This document shows positions 1 through 9,169 of a stretch of DNA of 64,000 nucleotides, one piece after another. The DNA comes from CAVVEQ01 sp963802095 (GTDB lineage: Bacteria > Chloroflexota > Anaerolineae > Anaerolineales > Anaerolineaceae). Within the stretch, counting starts at the first letter, position 1. Each line of letters opens with the position of its first letter. The notes beneath the pieces were generated by a model. That model was not told the origin of the DNA. It saw only the letters and a program-made list of their open reading frames with translations, and searched no databases. Location of the stretch: positions 310,001 through 374,000 of the forward strand of contig CAWDHI010000001.1 of the NCBI GenBank assembly GCA_963802095.1, read 5' to 3'. The translations under genes and the position numbers were made by a program.

Positions 1-1
1 C

Positions 2-751
2 ATGCTGAAGTTGCGCAACCAAGGCATGGTATTGGGCGAGGACCATGAGAAGATGTCCAAAAGGCGGGGCAACACTGTTCCACCGGATGAACTTGTTGAT
101 AAATACGGCGCCGATACCGTGCGGGCGTATTTAATGTTCTTCTCGCGCTGGGATCAGGGCGGACCGTGGAGTTACTCGGGCATTGAAGGCACCAGCCGCT
201 GGATGAAACGCGTCTGGAGCATACTGCTCGAACCAGGTCCTAAAGGTGGGGAGAATCCCGCAGCCAGCCGTGACCTGCGCCGCAAGGTCCACCAAACTCT
301 GCGTTCGGTGACCCACGATTACGAGGAAGTTGAATTCAATACCATCATTTCCTCGTTGATGGAACTGCTGAATGAGATGCAAAGGGTGAAACAACTTGGG
401 TTATGGGGTTCGCCAACCTGGAATGAAGCGGTGGAGATCTATTTAAAAATGTTTGCCCCCGTGGCTCCACACATGAGCGAGGAGATCTGGGAAATTACCG
501 GGAAGCCATTCTCAATCCATACCCAGGAGTGGCCGAAGGTGGATGAGGAGGCAGCCAAGAATGAAGAGATCACACTTGTTGTACAGGTCAACGGCAAAGT
601 GCGCGACCGGTTGATTGTGGCCGCTTCCATCAGCGAGGATGAGGCGAAATCGCTGGCTGTCGCAAGCGACGGTGCTGAAAAAGCGCTGGAGGGGCGAAAG
701 CCTCGGCAGGTAATATACATTAAAGGGCGGTTAGTTAATATAGTGGGGTAG
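2..751 (+). CDS. leuS: Leucine--tRNA ligase, C-terminal part (cut by window edge)
   Basis: Charges tRNA-Leu with leucine in the cytoplasm. Only the last ~249 residues are present and the frame is open to the left edge, so the ATG at base 2 is an internal methionine. Visible are the class I KMSKR signature (about residue 18 of the fragment), followed by the alpha-helical anticodon-binding domain. The small C-terminal domain follows, with VQVNGKVRDR near residue 197 and a final VIYIKGRLVNIVG, all typical of bacterial LeuRS. The stop is TAG at 749-751. The next gene follows after ~57 bases on the same strand. The identification is secure; only its completeness is limited. Confidence 0.96.
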   Translation: MLKLRNQGMVLGEDHEKMSKRRGNTVPPDELVDKYGADTVRAYLMFFSRWDQGGPWSYSGIEGTSRWMKRVWSILLEPGPKGGENPAASRDLRRKVHQTLRSVTHDYEEVEFNTIISSLMELLNEMQRVKQLGLWGSPTWNEAVEIYLKMFAPVAPHMSEEIWEITGKPFSIHTQEWPKVDEEAAKNEEITLVVQVNGKVRDRLIVAASISEDEAKSLAVASDGAEKALEGRKPRQVIYIKGRLVNIVG

Positions 752-808
752 AAAGCAGGGGTTGAATGGTTGAGTTGTTGAAAGTTGGTTGGGAATAGAA
801 AGGGAAAT

Positions 809-1492
809 ATGCGCATAGAAGACTGCAATTGGATGGATGTAGAGAATTACCTGAAAAGCGAGGATCGTATCATGCTGGTGCTGGGAGCCACAGAACAGCA
901 TGGTTTTCTCAGCCTAGCAACGGATACGCGTATTCCCCTGGCAATCGCGGACGCGGCCAGCCAGCGCAGCGGGGTGCTGGTGGCACCACCTTTTAACTTT
1001 GGAATATCTCCATATTTCCTTTCCTACCCGGGTACGGTTAGCATCCGGGTTTCAGTTTATGTGGAAGTCGTCAAGGATATTCTTCGCAGCTATTTTGGGC
1101 AGGGTTTCCGGCGATTCCTGATCGTAAATGGTCATGGGGGAAACACGCCGGCTGCCGGCGCGATGTATGAGCTCGCCAATGAACTGAAGAGTGCTAGGTT
1201 TGAATGGTATTCGTGGTGGACGACGGATTCCACCAGGCGGATTGCAGCGGAACACAATTTGCCCACCGAGCATGCCAACTGGATGGAGGCATTCCCGTTC
1301 ACCAGGGTTACCGAACTTCCTAAGGAAGGAAAACCTGTGGTGAAAGGAAAAGGGATCCGGGATTCGCAAGCGGAGCGGGAGCTCTATGGTGACGGGACTT
1401 TCGGTGGTCCTTATCAGGCAGATGAATTCATAATGGAGGAGATCCTGGCAGCAGCGATCAATGACGTTTTGGAAGCATTGAAGTTCGAATAG
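809..1492 (+). CDS. Creatininase-family amidohydrolase
   Basis: Member of the creatininase/FAPy-deformylase fold family (metal-dependent amidohydrolases; members include creatininase, MftE and ArfB). Visible motifs are GATEQHG near residue 24 with a following Asp in LATDTR, which supply the metal-binding Glu/His/Asp. The family hallmark NGHGGN lies near residue 110 and a Glu-His pair in EHANW near residue 152. At 227 aa it is close to the family's usual 230-260. I chose the ATG at 809 because AGAAAGGG lies 4 bases upstream; a TTG at 785 would extend it but lacks a ribosome site. The substrate cannot be deduced, and no mycofactocin or riboflavin genes lie nearby. Confidence 0.85.
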   Translation: MRIEDCNWMDVENYLKSEDRIMLVLGATEQHGFLSLATDTRIPLAIADAASQRSGVLVAPPFNFGISPYFLSYPGTVSIRVSVYVEVVKDILRSYFGQGFRRFLIVNGHGGNTPAAGAMYELANELKSARFEWYSWWTTDSTRRIAAEHNLPTEHANWMEAFPFTRVTELPKEGKPVVKGKGIRDSQAERELYGDGTFGGPYQADEFIMEEILAAAINDVLEALKFE

Positions 1493-1513
1493 ATGTAAAA
1501 CACATCCAATATC

Positions 1514-1536
1514 GGAGCCGAAAGGCTCCTTTTCGT
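1514..1536 (+). terminator. Rho-independent terminator after the creatininase-family gene
   Basis: GGAGCC (1514-1519), loop GAAA, GGCTCC (1524-1529), then TTTTCGTTT. A perfect 6-bp G+C-rich stem with a GNRA-type loop and a T-run, 22 bases after the stop codon. It separates this unit from cydD, whose putative -35 box begins 5 bases later. Confidence 0.85.
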
Positions 1537-1540
1537 TTAA

Positions 1541-1569
1541 TTGACTTTTCCATGCGATTCCATGACAAT
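1541..1569 (+). promoter_or_regulatory. Putative cydD promoter giving a leaderless mRNA
   Basis: TTGACT at 1541-1546, a 17-base spacer, and GACAAT at 1564-1569. The -10 box ends 6 bases before the ATG at 1576, which would place the transcription start at or next to the A of the start codon. There is no Shine-Dalgarno sequence upstream. The same geometry recurs at other starts in the window, which raises confidence. Confidence 0.6.
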
Positions 1570-1575
1570 GAATGA

Positions 1576-3330
1576 ATGAACGCGCACCGCGAGCTGATCC
1601 GCCAATCCAAAAAAGCAAAAGCGAACCTGGTCATCACAGTACTGCTCAGCCTGGCAGGTGTGGCCTTACTTCTGATACAGGCGGGGGGGATCTCCAGGGT
1701 GATCTCGGATGTGTTTATAAGTGGCTTGGGCCTTGAGGAGGTGAAATCGATCATTTTTGGGCTGGTAGTCATCGTACTCCTGCGTGGGCTGGTTCTGTGG
1801 GGCGGGGAGGTTGCCTCAACCTCACTGGCAGTGAAGGTGAAGCAGAATCTCCGGGAGATGACGTTGCGAAAACTTTTCCGTTTGGGTCCGGACTACCTTG
1901 AAGGAGAGGAAAGCGGAGAATTGACCAGCACCATTACCCAGGGGATTGACTCCATCGACGCGTATTTCTCGCAATTCATTCCGCAGGTCATTCTGGCCGC
2001 TCTTATCCCGATGATGATCCTGATCGTCGTTTTTCCTTTGGATTGGATCACCGGATTGACCTTGCTGCTCACCGCGCCTTTGATCCCGTTCTTCCTCTAC
2101 CTAATCGGGAAAGCCACCGCGCGGGTGACTGGCAGGCAGTTTACCGCGCTCAGTCGGATGAGTGCCTTCTTCCTCGATACTTTGCAGGCGCTTTCGGTAC
2201 TTAAGCAATTCGGGCGCAGCCGCCAGCGACTGGAGGAAGTTACCGGTGTGAACCTGGAATACCGGAACGCAACGATGGCTGTCCTGAAAGTCACTTTTCT
2301 CTCGTCGCTCGCACTGGAGATGCTGGGGACGATCAGCACTGCGCTGGTGGCTGTTCAGATCGGGTTGCGGTTGCTGCATGGTGGGATACCTTATGAACAA
2401 GCATTGTTCATCCTGATCATCACCCCCGAATTCTACCTGCCGCTGCGGAACCTTGGTTTGCGGTATCATGCCGCGATGAACGGGTTGGGGGGTGCGGCAC
2501 GGATATTTTCCATTTTGGCGATACCCGAAAGCGAACAAGCTGCAACTAAACCAGCCATTGAGGTTCAGCGTGAGCAACATGACTTCCTGGCTGAGAAGAT
2601 AACGATAAAGTTTCGCGGTGTTGGTTACGAGCGTCCGGATAGGAATGAACAAATTTTGGAGGATATAACCTGCGTCTTTGCTCCCCGCCAGGTGACCGCG
2701 CTTGCCGGAGTGAGCGGCGCGGGAAAAACAACCTTGACCCAACTTCTGATGGGATTTCTCATCCCAAAAACTGGGGAGATATTAATTAACGGGAATCCTT
2801 TATCCGAAATACCAATTGAAACCTGGCGCAGGCAGATCTCCTGGGTGCCCCAGCAGGCCAGTCTCTTTGAGGAAACTGTGCTGGCAAACATGCTTGTCGC
2901 CAAGGCGGATGCCACTCGGGAGGAGGTGGAAGCGGCTGCTGGAAAAGCGGGCATCCATGACCTCATTACGAGCTTACCGGAAGGGTATCTCACCCGGGTG
3001 GGTGAGGGGGGAGCGCGGTTTTCCGGGGGCGAAAGGACAAGGCTGGCATTCGCCCGCGCGATCCTGCGAGATACGCCTGTTGTGATCCTGGATGAGCCAA
3101 CCACCAACCTGGATGCAGCGCTGGAGCGAACACTTCAGGAGGTCATCCGAGTGCTGGGGAGCGAAAGGACTGTGATCCTTATCGCGCACAATCTGAATAC
3201 GATTCGCATGGCAAACCAGGTGATCGTCCTGCAGGACCGAAAGGTCAAGGAAGTGCTTTCGCCGGAGAAATATCTTCTGGAGCAGAGAAAAATGATCCAA
3301 CCGGTGAAGCGCGCAGAGGACTCGCCATGA
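1576..3330 (+). CDS. cydD: ABC exporter subunit CydD (cytochrome bd assembly)
   Basis: One half of the heterodimeric CydDC ABC exporter, which in other bacteria is needed for assembly of cytochrome bd and is linked to thiol and heme handling across the membrane. The protein is 584 aa: about six transmembrane helices in the first ~310 residues, then a nucleotide-binding domain. That domain has Walker A GVSGAGKTT near residue 379, the signature FSGGERTRLAFARA near 478 and Walker B VVILDEPTTNLD near 500. The 3' end overlaps cydC by 4 bases (ATGA), as expected for co-translated partners. cydAB, the oxidase itself, lies 4.4 kb downstream. The start at 1576 is chosen over nearby out-of-frame ATGs by frame and promoter position. 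Confidence 0.9.
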   Translation: MNAHRELIRQSKKAKANLVITVLLSLAGVALLLIQAGGISRVISDVFISGLGLEEVKSIIFGLVVIVLLRGLVLWGGEVASTSLAVKVKQNLREMTLRKLFRLGPDYLEGEESGELTSTITQGIDSIDAYFSQFIPQVILAALIPMMILIVVFPLDWITGLTLLLTAPLIPFFLYLIGKATARVTGRQFTALSRMSAFFLDTLQALSVLKQFGRSRQRLEEVTGVNLEYRNATMAVLKVTFLSSLALEMLGTISTALVAVQIGLRLLHGGIPYEQALFILIITPEFYLPLRNLGLRYHAAMNGLGGAARIFSILAIPESEQAATKPAIEVQREQHDFLAEKITIKFRGVGYERPDRNEQILEDITCVFAPRQVTALAGVSGAGKTTLTQLLMGFLIPKTGEILINGNPLSEIPIETWRRQISWVPQQASLFEETVLANMLVAKADATREEVEAAAGKAGIHDLITSLPEGYLTRVGEGGARFSGGERTRLAFARAILRDTPVVILDEPTTNLDAALERTLQEVIRVLGSERTVILIAHNLNTIRMANQVIVLQDRKVKEVLSPEKYLLEQRKMIQPVKRAEDSP

Positions 3331-5057
3331 AGACCATGTTGCGGTTGATCCGTTTCACCCTACCGCTCTGGAAAGAAATGCTGCTTGCCCTGATGCTTTC
3401 AGTGATAACCATCGCCTGCGCGATTGGACTGATGGGAACATCCGCGTATCTCATTTCCTATGCTGCCTTGCAGCCTTCGATCGCCTACCTTCAAGTTGCA
3501 ATCGTGGGAGTGAGGTTTTTTGGAATCAGCCGTGGTCTGTTCCGGTACCTGGAGCGGCTGGCATCCCATTCTGTTAATTTACGATTGTTGGCAGAATTTC
3601 GTATCTGGCTCTACCGCAAACTGGAACCCCTGGTTCCTGCCATTCTTTTAGAAAGGCGCGGAGGGGATCTTCTCGCGCTGCTGACAGCGGATATTGACAC
3701 TCTGGAAAGTCTATTTGTACGGATCATGGCACCTCCGCTCACCGCTTTGATGGTGACAGTGGGGATGTCCTTCTACTTGCAACAGTTTGGAAGCATGCCT
3801 GCCTGGATCTACCTGGCAGGTGCTTTCACCGGAGGTGTGCTTATACCCGCAGGTATTTATTTTCTTAGCCGACGCGCGGGGATCCAATTTATCCAAATTC
3901 GGGCGGAGCTTAATTCTCATATGGTTACCTTGGTCCAATCCGCCAGAGAGATTATGCTTTTTGGCATACAGATCCCGACGATGGAACAAACGTTCTCTAT
4001 CTCCCGGGCGTTCGGGAAAGCGCAAATGTCACTAGCTGTGGCGAACGGCTTCGGAAGTGGCGGGGTTACCTGGATTGTTAACTTCACTATCCTTGGGGTG
4101 TTGACCGCCTCCATCCCGTTGGTTATGGGGGGAATGATGGATGGCGTTCTGCTGGCGGCGGTGACCTTGATGACAGCAGCCAGCTTTGAGGCCATCCTGC
4201 CGTTGACGCTGACCACCCAGTTCATGAACCCGGTGATAGCATCCGGGAGGAGGATGTTCTCCATCGCTGATGCGAAGGTATCGGTTAGCGAGCCCGCGGA
4301 TCCGCAGAATATGCCAGCAGCCTCAGATATTGAAGTCACCGGATTATCCTTCCATTACCCTGGTGGTAGCGAATTGGTATTGAACGGGATCGATCTTTCA
4401 CTTCCCCGAGGAAAAAGGATCGCCATTGTTGGCCCCAGCGGAAGTGGTAAAAGCACCCTGGTCAATTTACTTGTAAGGAGCTGGGATTATTCCATGGGTT
4501 CCATCCGACTCGGTGGAGAGGAACTTAAAACTTACACCTCCGATGATATTTCCACCCGAATCTCCATCCTGACACAAACACCAATCATTCTGACGGATAC
4601 ACTCCGACGGAATTTACTGTTTAGCGATCAGGACATTAAGAATGAAGAATTAATTTCCACTCTGGACCATGTTGAACTAGGGTCATGGTTTAAAACCCTA
4701 CCCGATGGTTTGGATACATGGCTTGGAGATCGTGGGGGGAAGATGAGCGGTGGAGAGCGTCAGCGGTTGGCGATTGCGCGGGTTTTCCTACGAAATTCAG
4801 AAGTACAGATTTATGATGAACCCACCGCGAATTTGGACCTGGAAACCGAGCGGGAGATTTTCAACTTGGTATTGAACCGGGAACAGGATCGTACGATCTT
4901 ATGGGTGACCCACCGCCTGGTGAGCCTGGAGCGTATGGATGAGGTAATTTTCCTCGAACATGGAAGGATCCTCGAACGAGGAACCCAATCCCAATTACTT
5001 GCCATGGGGGGAAGATATGCCCAATATCATGAGATCCAGAACAATTGGCTGGATTAA
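3327..5057 (+). CDS. cydC: ABC exporter subunit CydC (cytochrome bd assembly)
   Basis: Partner of CydD in the thiol/heme ABC exporter. It is 576 aa with an N-terminal six-helix membrane domain. The first helix pair includes GLMGTSAYLISYAAL, characteristic of CydC. The nucleotide-binding domain has Walker A GPSGSGKST near residue 370, the signature MSGGERQRLAIARV near 473 and Walker B VQIYDEPTANLD near 495. Translation is coupled to cydD through an ATGA overlap. Its stop codon overlaps the stop codon of the convergent tsaC gene by 4 bases, so no room is left for a dedicated terminator. Confidence 0.9.
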   Translation: MKTMLRLIRFTLPLWKEMLLALMLSVITIACAIGLMGTSAYLISYAALQPSIAYLQVAIVGVRFFGISRGLFRYLERLASHSVNLRLLAEFRIWLYRKLEPLVPAILLERRGGDLLALLTADIDTLESLFVRIMAPPLTALMVTVGMSFYLQQFGSMPAWIYLAGAFTGGVLIPAGIYFLSRRAGIQFIQIRAELNSHMVTLVQSAREIMLFGIQIPTMEQTFSISRAFGKAQMSLAVANGFGSGGVTWIVNFTILGVLTASIPLVMGGMMDGVLLAAVTLMTAASFEAILPLTLTTQFMNPVIASGRRMFSIADAKVSVSEPADPQNMPAASDIEVTGLSFHYPGGSELVLNGIDLSLPRGKRIAIVGPSGSGKSTLVNLLVRSWDYSMGSIRLGGEELKTYTSDDISTRISILTQTPIILTDTLRRNLLFSDQDIKNEELISTLDHVELGSWFKTLPDGLDTWLGDRGGKMSGGERQRLAIARVFLRNSEVQIYDEPTANLDLETEREIFNLVLNREQDRTILWVTHRLVSLERMDEVIFLEHGRILERGTQSQLLAMGGRYAQYHEIQNNWLD

Positions 5058-5692
5058 TTAGAATTATCTGCTGCCGTATCCAATTCTTTTTCGATCTCAG
5101 CCTGGCTGATGGCTCCCTGGCGGAGGACGCGGATTTGCGGCTGACAACAATCCACCACGGTTGAAGGAACACCCCCGAATGAGGTTCCCCCATTTAGGAT
5201 CAAATCGACCCTGCCAGCGAGCTGCTCGAGAACCTGCGCGGCGTTGGTGGCATCCGGCTGACCGGAAATATTTGCCGATGTGGTGGCAAGGGGACCAAGC
5301 GCGCTAAGAAGTGTGAGCGCAAAGGGATGATCCGGCATGCGGATCCCGATTGTTGGGTAGGGAGAAATGATGACAGGCAAGGTTGGGGCGATGGGCACCA
5401 CCAGAGTAAGCGCACCAGGCCAGAACTTCCGGGCCAGAACCTTCGCGGATTCAGTAAAACCTGTGGTCACAAGCTGAAGTTGCTCCAAATCTGCTACCAG
5501 GATTGCGATCGCCTTGTTGAAATCCCGGCCTTTCGCAGCAAAGATCCTTTCGATCGCCGCTTCCTGAAAAGGAGAAGCGGATAATCCATAAACTGTGTCT
5601 GTCGGGAAGGCGATCAGACCCCCGGAGAGGATCACCCCGCTGGCGGATTGGAGCGCATTTGTGACATGGGCATCAATTGTGACTGTCTTCAT
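5054..5692 (-). CDS. tsaC: L-threonylcarbamoyladenylate synthase (Sua5/YciO/YrdC family)
   Basis: Makes threonylcarbamoyl-AMP from Thr, bicarbonate and ATP, the first step of the t6A37 tRNA modification. The 212-aa length fits the short TsaC type without the Sua5 C-terminal domain. Visible family motifs are GGLIAFPTDTVYGL near residue 25, KGRDFNKAIAILV near 54, PGALTLVVP near 92 and the ATTSANISGQ motif near 136. It is last of a minus-strand trio prfA-prmC-tsaC, a common bacterial arrangement, and starts 9 bases after the prmC stop without a clear ribosome site. Confidence 0.92.
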   Translation of the reverse strand: MKTVTIDAHVTNALQSASGVILSGGLIAFPTDTVYGLSASPFQEAAIERIFAAKGRDFNKAIAILVADLEQLQLVTTGFTESAKVLARKFWPGALTLVVPIAPTLPVIISPYPTIGIRMPDHPFALTLLSALGPLATTSANISGQPDATNAAQVLEQLAGRVDLILNGGTSFGGVPSTVVDCCQPQIRVLRQGAISQAEIEKELDTAADNSN

Positions 5693-5701
5693 TTTATTAA
5701 A

Positions 5702-6589
5702 CTATTCATTACACTCAATACTCAGTATTCGCGGCAACCCGGATAGATCCGGAAGGACTTGGATCTTAGCAGAAGGGAATTGATCTGCTGCAAAAGCAAG
5801 CAATGGCTCTCGCTGGTCAAACTGTATCTCAAACAAAGTAAGCGAAGGATGGATAAGTTTACCTGGCAGCACATTTAGAAGTTGCTTGATTATGCCCATC
5901 CCGTCCACACCCCCATCCAGCGCAGTAATGGGCTCAAAACCAAGCAATGGGTTGTTGATGAGCTGTGCGCAAGGAATATAAGGGAGGTTGGCACAAACGA
6001 GGTGGAAGGTTCCTGGAACATTTGTCAGCAGATCGGATATTATAAAGCGGATTTGGGTGGTCAAATGATACTTGCTCGCATTCGCCTCAGCAATCTCCAG
6101 GGCTTGCGGTGAAATATCGGATGCGGTCATCTCCAAATCCTGGATTTCACTCGCGAGCGTGATTGCGATTGACCCGGAACCCGTACCTACATCGAGTGCC
6201 TTGCGGCAGCCAGGTCGTGAGCGCAGCCATCCAAGTGCAGCTTCCACCAGGATCTCAGTTTCTGGGCGAGGGATCAATACCGAAGAATTCAAGGCGAATT
6301 TCCGCCCGTAAAATTCCCATTCTTCCAGAATATAAGGGAGCGGTTCTCCAGATGATCTGCGATCCAGCATTTTCTGGAGGGTTCTTTCTTCACCGGGCTC
6401 GATCCAGTGCTCCGAGTGGGTTAGAACCCATGTCCTTTCCCGGTTCATGACCTTCGCCACAAGCAGTTCGGAATCCAATCCGGGTGTTTCGCTAATCGCG
6501 GCTAATTGTTGCCGGGCGCGGGTAATCCACTCAATGATCCTGATCGTTGGAATCCTCGTATCCTGAGGCGGAAAGCCGATCTGTTTCAT
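5702..6589 (-). CDS. prmC: Peptide chain release factor N5-glutamine methyltransferase
   Basis: SAM-dependent methylation of the GGQ glutamine of release factors. The N-terminal helical domain is followed by a Rossmann methyltransferase domain with ALDVGTGSGSIAI (motif I). The catalytic tetrapeptide reads NLPY rather than the usual NPPY. The C-terminal ALDGG is typical. The frame is open to 6631; I prefer the ATG at 6589 (295 aa), which overlaps the prfA 3' end by 59 bases. A start closer to the prfA stop would need a rare ATT codon, so the start is uncertain. Location directly after prfA, its substrate's gene, supports the assignment. Confidence 0.9.
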   Translation of the reverse strand: MKQIGFPPQDTRIPTIRIIEWITRARQQLAAISETPGLDSELLVAKVMNRERTWVLTHSEHWIEPGEERTLQKMLDRRSSGEPLPYILEEWEFYGRKFALNSSVLIPRPETEILVEAALGWLRSRPGCRKALDVGTGSGSIAITLASEIQDLEMTASDISPQALEIAEANASKYHLTTQIRFIISDLLTNVPGTFHLVCANLPYIPCAQLINNPLLGFEPITALDGGVDGMGIIKQLLNVLPGKLIHPSLTLFEIQFDQREPLLAFAADQFPSAKIQVLPDLSGLPRILSIECNE

Positions 6590-7616
6590 CCCGCATTGAA
6601 AGCTCATCGATGAAAGGATCAAGATCTCCATTCATAACGCCATTAATATTGTAGTTGGAATAGTTTATGCGGTGATCGGTAACCCGTGACTGGGGGAAAT
6701 TATAAGTACGGATCTTCTCGGAGCGTTCTCCACTGCCGACCTGGGAACGGCGGTCGGCGTCGCGTTCATCCTGACGGTTTTGCTGTTCCATTTCAAAAAG
6801 ACGGGCACGGAGGATACTGAGCGCGCGGAGTTTATTCTGCAACTGGGAGCGCTCGTCCTGGCAGGCGACGACCATTCCGGTGGGCAGATGTGTGATCCGG
6901 ACTGCAGTGGAGTTTTTCTGGACGTTTTGTCCACCTGCACCGCTTGAACGGAAGACATCGATAGTCATTTCGGATTCTGGGATCTGGATATCCACATCCT
7001 CCACTTCTGCAAGCACTGCCACTGTAACGGTGGATGTGTGGATGCGACCAGAAGACTCTGTCACCGGGATCCGTTGAACGCGATGCACTCCGGATTCAAA
7101 TTTCAACCGGGAATACGCCCCATCCCCATTCACCATAAAGATCACCTCTTTGAATCCACCAATACCGATATCGCTCGATGAGAGGATCTCAACAACCCAT
7201 TTCCTGGTTTCAGCATAGTGGGTGTACATGCGCATCAATTCAGCGGCGAAAAGCGCAGCCTCGTCACCGCCGGTTCCTGCACGAATTTCAATGATCACGT
7301 TCTTCGAATCTCTCGGATCTTTCGGGAGGAGAAGATTTTTTAATTCATTTTCCAATTCGGCGATTCTGGATTCAAGATCATTGATATCTGATTGTGCCAG
7401 TTCGCGGATCTCCTGATCCTCATTCGATAGGAGCTTTCGTGAATCTTCAAGGTTATTTAAGGCTTTCCGATAGTCTTCCGCTTTAATGACAATGGTTTCA
7501 AGCGAGGAACGTTCCTTGGCATACTCCGCCACTTTTTGATAATCCATGGCATTCTGTTCGAGAAGGGTATTAAGTTCGGCGTAGCGGGCTTCAATGGAAG
7601 CCAAATTTTCCAGCAT
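6531..7616 (-). CDS. prfA: Peptide chain release factor 1
   Basis: Recognises UAA/UAG stop codons and triggers peptide release. The protein is 361 aa, the normal RF1 length, starting MLENLASIEARYAEL. The GGQ motif is in SGAGGQNVQKNS near residue 230, and the codon-recognition tripeptide appears as PVT in RIPVTESSGR near 186, with the RF1-style loop. The frame extends upstream to 7694, but the ATG at 7616 has AGGAAG 4 bases before it and a -10 box lies inside the extension. The upstream 26 residues are therefore leader DNA, not protein. First gene of the prfA-prmC-tsaC unit, divergent from cydA. Confidence 0.96.
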   Translation of the reverse strand: MLENLASIEARYAELNTLLEQNAMDYQKVAEYAKERSSLETIVIKAEDYRKALNNLEDSRKLLSNEDQEIRELAQSDINDLESRIAELENELKNLLLPKDPRDSKNVIIEIRAGTGGDEAALFAAELMRMYTHYAETRKWVVEILSSSDIGIGGFKEVIFMVNGDGAYSRLKFESGVHRVQRIPVTESSGRIHTSTVTVAVLAEVEDVDIQIPESEMTIDVFRSSGAGGQNVQKNSTAVRITHLPTGMVVACQDERSQLQNKLRALSILRARLFEMEQQNRQDERDADRRSQVGSGERSEKIRTYNFPQSRVTDHRINYSNYNINGVMNGDLDPFIDELSMRDETDRLSASGYEDSNDQDH

Positions 7617-7656
7617 ATTCTTCCTAATTCCGAAATATATTTGAACGGTCGGCATG

Positions 7657-7662
7657 ATTATA
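7657..7662 (-). promoter_or_regulatory. -10 box of the prfA-prmC-tsaC unit
   Basis: TATAAT read on the minus strand, about 40 bases upstream of the prfA ATG at 7616, giving a leader of roughly 34 bases with a Shine-Dalgarno sequence. The -35 region (TTCTCC at 7680-7685) is poor. The box lies inside a would-be N-terminal extension of PrfA, which argues for the shorter start. Confidence 0.5.
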
Positions 7663-7714
7663 CCAGCCACCAATAACCAGGAGAATTTGCTCATTTATAA
7701 CCTCTGCAATCCGC

Positions 7715-7720
7715 TATAAT
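7715..7720 (+). promoter_or_regulatory. -10 box of the cydAB unit
   Basis: TATAAT at 7715-7720 upstream of cydA; no convincing -35 at the right distance, so an activator could be involved. The leader of ~45 bases ends in GGAGG at 7763-7767, 4 bases before the cydA ATG. Confidence 0.45.
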
Positions 7721-7771
7721 TGAAAAAGGATAATCCTAGGATGAGCCGGTGGCGGACCGGACGGAGGCAGT

Positions 7772-9169
7772 ATGAGCGGAACTAATTTATCTCAACTTCA
7801 ATTTGCCATCACAACGATATATCACTTCTTTTTCGTGCCGCTGACGCTTGGATTGGCTGTCATCGTAGCCATCATGGAAACCCTCTATGTGGTGAAAAAG
7901 AAACCGGTTTATAAGAGGATGACAAAATTCTGGGGGACACTATTTCTGATCAATTTTGCAGTTGGCGTCGTGACCGGGATCGTCCTCGAATTCCAGTTCG
8001 GTATGAACTGGTCGGAATACTCACGCTTCGTGGGCGACGTATTTGGCGCGCCGCTGGCCATGGAAGGCCTTACAGCTTTCTTTCTGGAATCGGTGTTCCT
8101 AGGTTTGTGGATCTTCGGTTGGGAAAGATTATCCAAAGGTTTGCACCTGGCAGCGATCTGGCTTGTGGCAATCGGGGTGAACGTTTCCGCTTTCTGGATC
8201 CTGGCAGCAAATTCATTCATGCAGAACCCGGTGGGTTTTGAGCGTTTGGGAGATAAGCTGGTGCTGACTGATTTTGTGTCATTAATTACCAATCCATACT
8301 TGATGAATCAGTTTCCCCACACAGTCCTTTCTGGTTTTACGACGGCTGGTTTTTTCGTCCTGGCCATTTCCGCCGCCCATTTGTTGAAAGGTAAGAACGA
8401 AGATATTTTTCATAGATCATTCAAGATAGGAGCGGTTTTTGCCCTGATCGCGGTTCTTGGCGTGGTGGGGATCGGCGATCGCCAGACTAAAGGACTTGTG
8501 ACTATGCAGCCAATGAAACTGGCAGCCGCTGAGGCCCTCTGGGATACCACTGAAAGTGCCCCACTTTCCCTTTTCGCGATAATCGACGAGAAAAACGAGA
8601 CCAATACCTTTTCGATCCGAATTCCATACATGCTGAGCTTCCTGGCAACCAACGATCCGAACGCGAAAATCCGGGGATTGCTGGAGCTCCAGGCGGATTA
8701 CGAGAAGAAATTCGGTATGGCGGATTTCATCCCCAACATCCAGGTTACTTTCTGGACATTCCGGATCATGGTTGGATTGGGCTTTTTGATGATTCTGATG
8801 GCAATCATCGCCACGTTCCTGGCCTTTAGAAAAAAACCCCTGGAAAAGAAGAAAATTCTCTGGATATTTGTTCCGCTCGTAGGAGCGCCGTATCTTGCAA
8901 ATACCGCCGGTTGGTTATTAACCGAAATGGGGCGGCAACCCTGGGTAGTGTACGGACAAATGTTCACGATGAATGCCGGCACTCCCATGCTCAACGCGCG
9001 ACCCGGGATGGTGATCACAACTCTGGTTGGTTTCTTCCTGGTCTATGGGATTCTGATCGCAATCGATGTATTCCTGCTGGTGAAGTATTCTAAAAAAGTA
9101 CCTGATGAGAGCTCCATTCTGGATGGAGCTTCGCAAGGCCAAAAAGCTGTAACGGAGGTGACAAAATGA
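7772..9169 (+). CDS. cydA: Cytochrome bd quinol oxidase subunit I
   Basis: Heme-bearing subunit of the high-affinity terminal oxidase, which oxidises quinol and reduces O2 to water in the membrane. It is 465 aa with about nine hydrophobic helices. Visible are the heme-ligand His in TTIYHFFFVPLT near residue 17, the acidic channel residues in the conserved GAPLAMEG region near 88-97, His in NQFPHTVLSG near 181, and the GRQPW motif near 389. The protein is shorter than E. coli CydA (522 aa) because the periplasmic Q-loop is short, so it is the short-Q-loop type. Strong GGAGG site upstream; cydB overlaps its end by 4 bases. Confidence 0.96.
   Translation: MSGTNLSQLQFAITTIYHFFFVPLTLGLAVIVAIMETLYVVKKKPVYKRMTKFWGTLFLINFAVGVVTGIVLEFQFGMNWSEYSRFVGDVFGAPLAMEGLTAFFLESVFLGLWIFGWERLSKGLHLAAIWLVAIGVNVSAFWILAANSFMQNPVGFERLGDKLVLTDFVSLITNPYLMNQFPHTVLSGFTTAGFFVLAISAAHLLKGKNEDIFHRSFKIGAVFALIAVLGVVGIGDRQTKGLVTMQPMKLAAAEALWDTTESAPLSLFAIIDEKNETNTFSIRIPYMLSFLATNDPNAKIRGLLELQADYEKKFGMADFIPNIQVTFWTFRIMVGLGFLMILMAIIATFLAFRKKPLEKKKILWIFVPLVGAPYLANTAGWLLTEMGRQPWVVYGQMFTMNAGTPMLNARPGMVITTLVGFFLVYGILIAIDVFLLVKYSKKVPDESSILDGASQGQKAVTEVTK

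Noticed and set aside
7617..7694. A 26-residue hydrophobic N-terminal extension of PrfA, which would look like a membrane anchor
   Set aside because: A -10 box lies within it, a good ribosome site precedes the ATG at 7616, and the shorter form matches normal RF1 length.
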